A DNA stretch of 64,000 nt, taken from contig CATKHK010000006.1 in NCBI GenBank assembly GCA_949751835.1, positions 744,001-808,000 of the forward strand, in the 5' to 3' direction. The notes beneath the pieces are model-generated. The model ran no database searches, was not told where the DNA came from, and worked only from the letters and a program-made list of their open reading frames with translations. Below are positions 1-12,000 of this stretch, piece by piece (the first letter of the stretch is position 1; the number at the start of each line of letters is the position of its first letter). Source of the stretch: Blepharisma japonicum. Taxonomy: Eukaryota; Ciliophora; Heterotrichea; Heterotrichida; Blepharismidae. Made by a program: the position numbers and the translations under genes.

Positions 1-3000
1 TATACTCATACAGCGATTTCAAGGCCACAAATACTACTTGAAACACTTTATAAAGAGGAATCAAGAAAAGCTAAAGCAAACTACGGAGAGCAGCTAGAAT
101 CAGAAATTGTGGAGACAGCAAAGGTATCATTTGTAGTATACACCAAATTCCAAATCCTTCCTGAGCTTTTAATCAAAACATCCATAGCAGAAAAATCTGA
201 AGCTTTATCAGTTCATTCAGCTATTCTCAGACCTCAAGTATCAGTTGAAAAACTCTATGAGGCTAAAACTAAAAAGCAACCTAAATACATAATTTCTGAG
301 CCTGGAGCAATATCTCAAAAACAATTATCAGAAACCTTCTCAATCATTTCCAGACCTATCATTCCAGTCGAGAAAATAACTCAAATTGTCAGATATGATG
401 CCATAGAAGATACAGAGAGAATAGTAAAAGAAAGCATCCTTGCAGCAAAATACTCTATTATATCAAAACCTCAGATTTTGATTGAAAAATATGAAGAGGA
501 TGAGTTAAGAAGCTGGGTAATAAAGAGAGATAGCCTTTCTGAAAGTCAGGTGGCTAACCAAGAAATTCTGCTGTCAGCCTTTTCAAGTATATCTAGACCT
601 GTTGTACCGATTGAAATGCTTAGTAAGGAAAAGATAAGAAGGCATCTCAAAGAAATTGTTCTTTACGACGACACAACTCAATTCCAAGAATCATCAGTAG
701 TTTATTCTGCGATTTCAAGGCCACAGATAGCAATTGAAAAGCTTAATGAAGAAGCCACCAGAAGGAGAAAAGTTAAGAAGGTATACATCGAAAATACTGA
801 GAGAAGTGAAGTCAAAGAAATTATTCCTGGGTCAAAACCTATCACTATTATTGAGCAATATTCTCAATTTAAAGGAAAGATTTCATTACTAACTGCTGAA
901 AATTCTTTCACTCCTTTGATGAAGCCACTTATAGTTTGTGAAGAAATTTCTAAAGATACTCAAAAAGCAAAAATGATTATTGGTGTCGAAAGTTCTTTAG
1001 TAGCAAGTCCAGATTCAGAAATATTCATTTTGAAAGCTATTAATAAGCCAAATATTTTAATTCAAACTGAATATAAAAAGCCTGCTAAAATCATTGAAAT
1101 CACAAAAGATATATTTAGCGTAGCCGGAAAAGTCAAAGTAAAGCCAATTTTCGAACAAGAATCAGCATTTGAGGAATTAGATATAGAGCCAACAAAAAAA
1201 CTCGAGAATTTGCCTGAAGACCGCCTTAAAAGCATTGAACAATCTCAAAGCCTCAAGGATTCTTTAAGATCTCAAACATCAATAGAAACCGTGCAAAAAT
1301 ACTCTCCAATGTCAAAGCCTCAAATTTTGATTGAAAAACATGATGAAGATGAAATTAGAAGATTGATAATAAAGAAAGGCAGCCGCTCTGAAAGCCAAAC
1401 AATTGACCAAGAAGCCCCGTTAGCAGCTTATGCAAGTATTTCAAGACCTATTGTACCTATTGAAACCCTCAACAAAGAAAAGATAAGAAGACATCTGAGA
1501 GAAATTGTTCTTAATAGTGATGCAACTGAACCTCAAGAATCCTCATCAATTGTTTATTCTGCTATTTCAAGACCACAAATAACTATTGAAAAACTATATG
1601 AAGAAGTTACTCGAAGGCGCAAGGTTAAGAAAGTTTACGTTGATTATACAGAAAGCAGTAAAGTCACAGAAATTATTCTTGAGTCAAGACCTATCATTAT
1701 TATTGAGCAGCATTCTGATATGGAAGGAAAAGAGCCTTTTGTCACTTCTGAAAATATTCTAAGTCCTCGATCTGAGTTAGAAAGCAAGCCTTCAGTGAAT
1801 TTACCTGAGCTTTCTAAAGAGATCTCTACAAGCAGGACTCAATCAGAAAGTGCTCATATTTTGTCTGCAGTTATAAGACCTCAAATTCCAATAGAAACTT
1901 TGTATAAAGTACCTAGGAGAAAATATGGATATGAAAAAATAATTTCCCCAATGGATGTTTCTGAATCCTTAACCTTATCAGTACTATCTCGACCTATGAT
2001 TCCGCTTGAAACTTTATCAGCATCTCCTCTGAAAAAACCCAGAAGTCTTGAACTAAGCCTTTCTACACAAATAGAAAGCCAGGAAAGCTTCTCAATTGCA
2101 TCATTTAAACCTCAAATTCCATTTGGAGAGATTATCAAAGCTAAAGTAGGAAACCTTCAAGCAATTATCAAAGTTAAGCTTATGAAAGCATTTGCTACTT
2201 GGAAAGAAAAAGTTGTGTTTAATAGAGACTCACTACAAGAGTATTTAGTAAGAGAACTTTCTAGCGAAAAAGACTGGCCGGTAAATGAAAAAATGGACAA
2301 ACTTGTGAAATTTTTGATGGAAATTTCTCATAAGAGAGGTAAGCTGCTAGAAATTGCATTATTTGAATGGCTAGAAAAGACTAAATTAAATAGTGAAGAT
2401 GGCAGTCCAATTCTAAGTAGTCCTGCGATTCAAGAATTACTAGAAAGCCAGGAAAATAAGGACAAAAACGCCAAAATGTTCAGCCTAATTGAATTTTTAG
2501 TAGGAATTACTAAGAGAAGGGAGAAGTTTTTGCAGATTGCACTATTTGAATGGATGGAAAAAGCACACTTGATGGATGAAAATCTTGAAGCTAGAAAAGC
2601 AGACTTAGAAAGGCAATTTTCTATGGAAAAAGTAATAGAAAAGATCATGCAAAATCAAGAAGAGGAAAGGCCAGACAGTAAAATGAATAAGATTATGGAT
2701 TTCTTAGTGCGCTTCCAACAAAAGAAGGAAAATCAAAGCAAACTTGCACTATTTGAGTGGATGGAAAAAGTCAACTTGAAGTATGAAAGACTCCCTGAAA
2801 GAGAAAAAGAAACGCCAGTTCAATACTCAGTCATATCAAGACCACAAATTCTTCTTGAAACAATAACTGAAGCATCAAATCGACAATCATGGCAGTTTGA
2901 ATATGAATTTGTGCGCTTACATAAAATTGTTACTTTGCCATATCTCTATGAAGAAAAGTCATCAGAAAGACTTATTACGCTACCTACCATTAAGCTTTCC

Positions 3001-6000
3001 GCCCTTTCAAGACCAATGGTCCCTGCTGAAATAATTATAGAGAAACTTCAATGGCAGCCTAAACCTTCGTTTTCAGTTATCCAAAAACCAATCACTCTTC
3101 CTGACCTCAAATATGAAAAATCTTCAGTCATTTCTCAGCTTTCACTAAATGCTCAAGAAACTGCTACTGAAGCTCCTACGCTTCAGCTCAGACACTTGCT
3201 GTTTTCTGTATCCCACAAGGCTATAAATCTTCCATATCTCGAAACTGAAAAATCTTCACAGCTCAGTTCTTTATCATTTATTATTGAAAGAAAGCCAATA
3301 GTTCAGCCTGAGAGCAGTATCAGCCTTCAAGACTCCAAATCCCAGGAGTACCGCTATGAAGCTTTCAGAAAGGTGTGTGTTCCGCTTGAGACCTACGATG
3401 AAAAATCTCACAGGAAAATTGATTTCCCATACTTATCGTCCCAGCAATATTCAGCAGTATCAAGACCGCAAATCCCTATTGAAGTAATTTCCAAAGTTAA
3501 AAGAGCTAAATCTGAATCAATTGAAAGCTCATTTAAAGCTTATTCAGCTATATCGAAGCCTCAAGTTCTCCTCGAATCAATAATGCAAGCCTCATTCCTA
3601 AACTACCAGACAGTCTCTAAACCTCTTAGTATCATCTATATATATGACGAGGCTAAGAAATCAGATGACTGGGAAGACATTTCGACTCCAAAACCATCAC
3701 AGAGGATCACCAAGCAAGCCAGGTCAACTCTTAAGTCAAGAAAACCGACTAGTAAAGCTCAAAGCTTGCCAGTCAGTGATTTACCACCACCATTTTATTC
3801 TCCTATCACCAAGCCAATTACTAGCATTGAAATATGTGAAAAACCTCAAGAGCCAGCATGGGAAGATTTGCCTACTAAAAAGCCTACTCAAAAAATAACA
3901 AAGAGACCTAGAGCTGCCCTTAAGTCAAGAAAACCAATGAAAAATATTTCAGAGTTCAATATATCAGACAGACCAATTATTCCTATTGAAGAGCACGTTA
4001 TACCTACTGCAGAACAGTTGGCTAGAATGTCAGAAAAAGTTAAGGATACATTGAGATGCTTAGCACATATATCAAAAGATAACCTGGGCAAGGCATTCTA
4101 TAGGTGGAGATATGTGTACTCTGAACAGAAAGAGTCAGAAAAGACAGTGGAGTATAGCATATCAACTAAACTGAAGCCATTGATACTTCTTGAAACCTTA
4201 TCTTCTAAGCAGCATCGTCGTCAAAAAGACATAATATTACCATCAAAAGATACTAAAATTTTAAGATTTTCTCTATTTGAAAAGCCAAGAATAGAAATTG
4301 CAATAGAAAAAGTTGAGTATGTTGTTTTACCTCAGCCGAAACGTGCGATCTTTTCAGCAAAACCACAATCACACTCTTCTACTTTTGATAGAGTAATTAT
4401 ATCAAGACCTCTTACCTCACTTTCTTATATTTACAGATGTGAATTCCAGCTTGAAAACAAACAGCTGACTGATATTGAATTCAATGAAGAATATAAAGTC
4501 ATGTTGCCAAGGCCTAGCATCAGAAGAGCTTTAATTAAACATCGAAAGCATGCTCCTTTCATCAAACCAAGATTCCATTCAAGCAGTGAAGTTGAATTCC
4601 AGCCACAAAGTAAACAGCTTCAAGACATTTTGATTGCTGAGGCAGAAATTGAAGTTTACGAGGCACCAAAACTGCAGGAGTCTGAAGCCCCTGAAGAAGC
4701 TCTTGAAGAAATTTCAATCCCTATCACAGTTTTTGAGCAGCCGTTATACTCTGAGATAGAGCCTCTTATTGCTGAAAATGCAGTGCAGGTATTTACAGTA
4801 GTTTCAAAGCCAAAGGTTGTATTAGAAAAGTCAGCTGAAAGAGTTAGAAGTGTTGATGAAGGGCTATCTTCTAATTATAATAACTTAGAACAAGTTATCA
4901 AGCCAAAACTAGGAAACCTAGAAGCGATTATTAAAGTCAGGCTTATGAAAGCCTTTGCTATTTGGAAAGGAAAATCAGCATTCAATCCAGATTCATTGCA
5001 AGAGTACATAACTAGAGAGTTTTCCAGCGAAAAAGAATGGCCAGTAGACGACAAAATGGATAAGATTGTAGAGCATTTAACAGAAATTTCCCATAAAAAA
5101 GAGAAAATATTAGAAATCGCTTTGTTTGAATGGCTTGAAAAAGCTAAATTCAACAGTTCAGATCCTGAGTCCTTAAGACTTTCTTCAGTAGGTAGCCCAA
5201 TAGCAAAAGTAATTTCCTCTGAAACTGACTCTCAGCACCTATCAGCTATCGGCAGTCCAGTAATCCAAGAATTGTTAGAAAGTGAAGAAAATAAGGACAA
5301 AAATGCCAAAATGTTCAAGCTTATCGAGTGTTTAGTTGCAATTACCAAGAGAAGAGAAAAATTCGGACAGATGACTCTATTTGAATGGATGGAAAAAGCA
5401 CACCCCATGGACGAAGATCAAGCTGAACTTGCAAAGAAGTTTTCTATGGAAGAAGTGATAGATAAAATCATACAAAATGAAGGAGAAAATAAGCCAGACA
5501 GCAAAATGAGCCAAATTCTTAAGGTTTTAGTAGAAGCCAATCGCAAGAAAGAAAACCACAGCAAGCTTGCCTTGTTTGAATGGATGGAAAAGGTGAACTC
5601 GAAGTTTGAGAGATTCCCTGAAGAGATGTTGACTCAGTACTCAGTGATTTCAAGACCACAAATTTTACTTGAAACCATAACTGAAGCACAAAAGGTCCAG
5701 TTGTGGCAATATGAAAGTGAATTTTCTGCAGCTCAAAAAATAGTCACTTTCCCATATCTTGATACTGAAAAGTCCTCTCAAATAGTTTCTCAGTCATTTA
5801 CCATTTATAGAAAGACTGCTATTCAACCAGAGTGCTACAGCTTCTTTGGAGAAACTGAAAATTACATTAGATTGAAGCTAAGAAACCTTGGATCAATTTA
5901 TAGATACAATTTAATGAAAGCATTTTTGCTTTGGAAACAAAATGATGCACTAAATAGTAGCATAATTCTTAAGGAAACCTTAGTAAGGAAGCTTACAAGT

Positions 6001-9000
6001 GAAAAGGAAAAGCCAACTGATGAGAAAATGGATAAAGTTGTAGACACATTAAGCAATATTAGTAAAAAGAGAGGAAAATTCGCTGAATTAGCATTGTTTA
6101 AGTGGATTGAAAACTCAAAGGATTTAGATACGAAGCCTGAGAAAGAGCCTGAGTTTTATTACCCATCTGGTGAAAGCAGAATAAATATCACAATTCAGGA
6201 CTCGAAGGTCCATGAATACAGCTTTAGTATATGCCGCAGAATTTGTGTACCACTTGAAGCACATGATAAAGCATCACAAAAAAGAACTTTAGCTTCCTCA
6301 GAAAATGAGTCTACGATATATACAGCTATGATTAGACCTCAGATTCTCCTTGACGTTATTTCTTCAGAGAAAACAGCTAGATTTGCCTTATTAGAAAAAC
6401 CAAGCCTTTATGAAATGTATTTATCTTTTTCAAAACCACTCATACTATTGGAATCATTATCAGAAAAATCAGATGATAAAGAAAAGCTTATAATAATCTC
6501 TAGGCCTCAGATTCCTCTTGAAGTTGCTTCTGAAGAGAAACTTGCTACATCAGAAAGTTCGAGTTTATATGCATTTATGGTAAAACCGCTCATGATATTG
6601 GAATCATTCTCTGAGAAATCGGGCAATGTAGAAAAATCTGCAACAATATCTAGGCCTCAGATTCCTCTTGATGTAGCTTCTGAAGAGAAATTTGTTTTGT
6701 CAGAAAATTCAAGTTTATATGCAGTTTATTCATCTATCGCAAAACCGCTAATGATATTAGAATCATTATTTGAGAAATCGGAAATCATAGAAAAGCCTAC
6801 AACAATAACAGCCAGACTTCAGATGCCTCTTGATGCAGCTATTGAAGAGAAACCTGTTTTGTCAGAAGATCTAAGCTCTTTTGAATACTCATTTATGTCA
6901 AGGCCACTCATACTGTTGGAGTCATTATCAGAAAAATCAGACAATAAAGAAGAAGCTATAGCAATTTCTAGACCTCAAATCCCTCTTAATACGACATCTG
7001 AAGAGGGAGTTGTTGAAAATCTAAGCTCTTTTGAAGTGTATTCATTCATGCCAAAACCACGCATAATGCTAGAATCATCATCAGAAAAACCAGACGATAA
7101 AGAATACCCTATAATAATCTCTAGACCTCAGATTCCTCTTAACGTGGCTTTTGAAGAAAAGCTTGTTGAAAATCTAAGCTCTTTTGAATACTCATTTATG
7201 TCAAGACCACTCATATTGTTGGAGTCATTATCAGAAAAATCAGATGATAAAGAAAAAGCTATAACAATTTCTAGACCTCAAATCTCTCTTAATGCGATAT
7301 CTGAAGAGAAAATTGTTGAAAATCTAAGCTCTTTTGAATACTCATTTATGTCAAGACCACTCATATTGTTGGAGACATTATCAGAAAAATTAGGCAATAA
7401 AGAAGAAGCTATAACAATTTCTAGACCTCAGATCCCTCTTAATGCAAAACCTGAAGAGGGAGTTGTTGAAAATCTTAGCTACTCATTTATGCTAAGACCA
7501 CTCATATTGTTGGAGTCATTATCAGAAAAATCAGACAATAAAGAAGAAGTTATAACAATTTCTAGACCTCAAATCCCTCTTAATGCGATATCTGAAGAGA
7601 AAATTGTTGAAAACCTAAGCTCTTTTGAATACTCATTTATGTCAAGACCACTCATATTGTTGGAGTCATTATCAGAAAAATCAGGCAATAAAGAAGAAGC
7701 TATAACAATTTCTAGACCTCAAATCCCTCTTAATGCGACATCTGAAGAGAAAATTGTTGAAAACCTAAGCTCTTTTGAATACTCATTTATGTCAAGACCA
7801 CTCATATTGTTGGAGACATTATCAGAAAAATCAGACAATAAAGAAGAAACTATAACAATTTCTAGACCTCAAACCTCTCTTAATGCGATATCTGAAGAGA
7901 AAATTGTTGCATTAGAAAATCTAAGCTCATTTGAAGTCTTTTCATTTATGCCAAAACCACTCATATTATTGGAATCAGTATCAGAAAAACCTATAATAAT
8001 CTCTAAACCTCAGATTCCTCTTGATGTGGCTTCTGAAAAGAAACTTTCTACATCAGAAGATTCAAGCTCCTATACAGTTTATTCATTTATCACAAAACCG
8101 CTCATGTTTTTGGAATCATTATCCCAGAAATCAGACAATGTAGAAAAGAATGCAACAATAACCATGCCTCAGACTCCTCTCGAAGTTGCTTCTGAAGAGA
8201 GATTTATTGCATCACAAAATGTAAGCTCTTTTGAAGTGTATTCATTTATGTCAAGACCACGGATAATGCTAGAGTTATCATCAGAAAAATTAGACGATAA
8301 AGAAAGCCCTATAATAATCTCTAGACCTCAGATTCCTCTTGATATGGATTCTGAAAAGAAACTTGTTGAAAATCTAAGCTCTTTTGGATACTCATTTATG
8401 TCAAGGCCACTGATATTGTTAGAGTCATTATTAGAAAAATCAGACGATAAAGAAAAATCTATAATTATTTCCAAACCTCAGATCCCTCTTAATGCAGCAT
8501 TTGAAGAGAAACTTGCTGAAAATCTAAGCTCTTTTGATGTATACTCATTTATATCAAAACCACGCATAATGCTAGAGTCATTGTCAGAAAAATCAATAGA
8601 CTTTGAAAATTCTACGCAGTATTTAGCAATAACAAGACCTCAAGTCTCTCTTGAAGTGATCTATAAAGAGAAAAAAGTGAAGTCTGCCTCATTATCAGAG
8701 CACTCAGATGATATCGCTTTTGGCTCAGAACAGCATTCTTATATGGCATTAGCAAAACCAAGAATTATGTTTTACCAGGTGCACGAGCGAAAAGTCCAAT
8801 CTCAGGCTACAATAGTTTTAGCAGTTCCAAAAGTTATCATCCCTCTTGAATTATTATCTGAAAGAATTGAAATTTTAGATAAGAAAGTTTATTTACCTAT
8901 AAGCAGACCTTTAACCATTCTTGACATGCATAACGAAGACTGGGAAGATATCATTCCTGCTAAGAAATCTTCAGCAATTATTAAGCAAAAAGGCCCAGCA

Positions 9001-12000
9001 CTTAAATCTAAAAAGCCAGCAGCTAAGAATCTTGAATCTTTCTCTCCTCTCAAAAAGCCACTTGCATTCATAGAAGAGCTTAAAATCTCAGAAAAAGTCA
9101 AAGATTCGCTAAGAAATTTAAATCATATTCTCAAAGATAGGATTAGCAAAGCCTTTTATATATGGAAGCACAATGGCTCTTCTGAAGAAGTCGTCGAAGA
9201 AGTCACTACAGTCACTTGGTCTATTGAAAGGAATGACCCTGCTTTCAAAGAATCAGCGTTAGCAAGACTTGCATTTGTGATTAGTCAGACTGATGCCAAA
9301 TTGCTTAACTTTGCCTTTGAGAAATTGAAATATGTCAGTCAAACTGCAAAAGCTCCAGAATTTGTGTATACTGAATTACCTAGTTATAGAGTACTAACAA
9401 TAGTAGAAACTTATAATAAGCAAAGGAGAAGACATATTAAAGCTGAAGACGATCTTTTAGAGCTAGGCTCTGTTTCTTCGTTAGAAGAAGCTGCCGAAGA
9501 AAGACAAGTATACGAAACCCTTACCAAGGTTCAAACCTACCCAATTCTCATATTTGAACAGATTTCTATCGAAGCAGAAATAAGTGTAGAAAAAGAATAT
9601 ACAGTTTCCACCATCTTTAAGCCACTAATAATGCCTGAAATTCTATCTCCAAAAGCACGCCAAGTCACAGACACACTAATTCCTGGCGAAACCAGAACTA
9701 TTCAATTCGTCCCATTCGAAAAACCAAGACCAAGAATTACTGAAGAAAAAGTAGAAATTGCTATACTCCCTCTGCCTAAAGTTGATAGAGAACTAAGGAA
9801 GAGCAATAATCCTCTTGATTCATCTAAAGATGAGGCATCCTTTGTAAAAGTTGAAGAAACTTCTAAAGAAATAAGAGTCTTGACTAAGCCATTATCCCCA
9901 TTAGCACAAATTACCCGTTTGTCTTTTGAAATTTCAGATAAAGTGAGAGTTGCAATAGAGAAGGACGAAGAATACAAGGTTGTACTACCAAAATCTATTA
10001 TTAGGAGACCATTGATTAAGCGACGAAAATATGTCCCAGTAAACAAGCCAAGATTTGAAACCACCTCACGCATTTCTATTCAGCCTATAGAAAAAGTGAT
10101 ACAAGATATTCTCATTGTGGAAGGGGCAGATACCCAAGAAGTAGGATATGCCACTGAAGACACTCACAGAACTTTGCAGCTGGAAATTAAGCCAGAGGTC
10201 TCTGAAATGGAGTTTACTTTTGAATTTAAAGAAGAAGTCCCAGAATTAGTTGATGAATATTCAATTGAACAAAAAGTAGAGTCTTCCATGATGATCGTTG
10301 AAAGGTTCGAAGCCGAAAATAAGCCAGAGGTGTTTGAAGCTGCATATGAAGAAGAAGCCAATGAATATTTATTAGCTCAAAAAGTGGCATCTTCATTATT
10401 GAATGTTGAGCAATATCACTATGAACTAGAAACTAAGCCAGAAATGATTGAAGCTGTCTATAAGCAAGAGATCAGTGAATACATGCCAGAACAAAAATCT
10501 ATTTCTTCATTATTATTTGTTGAAAAGTACCACTACCAAATAGAAACTGAGCCATGTCTAACTCACATTGAGCAAGCTATTGCGATAGAATACTCATTAG
10601 AGCATAAGAAAGCTTCTTCATTGCTATTAATTGAAGAATATAAGTCTATTATCTCACTGCCAAGAATCCAACCAATTTCGCAGTCCTTTACTTCTTATTT
10701 GCCAATACAGCTTGAGCGAAAAGTTATCATAGACATTGAAGAAGATGAAGACTATTCTTTACAATCCGAAGCTCCTAAGCAGTTAGTAAAGCATAGCAAA
10801 TATGTACCATTTGGCAAGCCAAGAGTAAAATCAAGCTCAAACCTTGAAATCCGTCCAGTACAGAAGATTGTTTCTGATATATTTACACAAGAAAAGCCTT
10901 CTGATATCATTACTAAAGAAAGCACAAAAGAGCTGCAAGAAAGTGTTCAAACTAATCCAGAGCCAACAGAATTAGCAATCACATTTGAGTTCAAGCCAGA
11001 AGTTACAGACCTCCCTAATGAATATTATCCTTCTGAAAAGCCAGCTCCTTCAATGCTCGCAATCCAAGAATTCGGCCCTCCACAGTCTCTCCCTACAAAT
11101 TATCCTTACAATGCAGAAAAATCAGAATATAGCCAAATCCGTAAAAGTCCTTCTGCACTTCTAATGGTTGAAGACTTTGGCCACGAACTGAATTTACCAG
11201 CCACTGATCCAATATACGACCAAGATTTGCTAGACAGTCAAGAAGAGATAGTTTATAAAGAAATAGACATAAGCAGCATCCTTAACAAGCCACTTGAAAA
11301 AGATTTAACATCATTACTAGAATCCCCTGAAATTCAGTCAACAGAGAGGATTACTAAATCATTGGAGCCAGAAGAAGAATTCAAACAAGTAACAGCACGA
11401 TCACAGACAGAGTCACTTGGAATTGAAACCCATAGACCAGCGTCTACATCTAGAAGAAGGGCCCACAGAGTTCGCCGTATCTATACTAAGAAAATAAGAT
11501 TCTATCCACTTCAAAAAGGTATTAAAGCTCTTACCCAAAGCATAATCATTAAGCCAATGCAAGAAACTTTTGACCTCCTCAAATATCTTCTCTATACTTC
11601 TACATCCCCATCTCAGCAGAAAATTGAGCTGGTCCCTGATATTGAAGATTTCACCCCACGAGCTATCACAATCCAAAGGTTCGCAAGAGGATTTTTAGCA
11701 AGAAAACGGTTTGCAACTATGAAAGAAGTCCAAAAGGTCAGAATAGTAGAGCCCAGGAGAAGCAGTATTTCTATGAAAATCAGACTATCCAAATTTGCTT
11801 TGAAATCAAGACTTCTCACACTTAAAAAAGCCGTACATAAGGTCTTGCTGAAAGCTAAGAAAGAGTGCTTTTTGAGAATGAAACGAAGGGACGCCAGCGC
11901 AAGACGAAGAAACTTTTATAAAATCCAAAAAGGCACCAAGGCCATTGTAGGGATTTGGTCTCACAGATACGCTGAAGCATTCGAGAACCTCAAGAAAAAT

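Noticed and set aside
109-111. Start of the giant protein at 109
   Set aside because: The codon is GTG and the same frame is open back to base 1 with the same repeat motif (AISRPQILLETL), so the gene starts upstream of the window.
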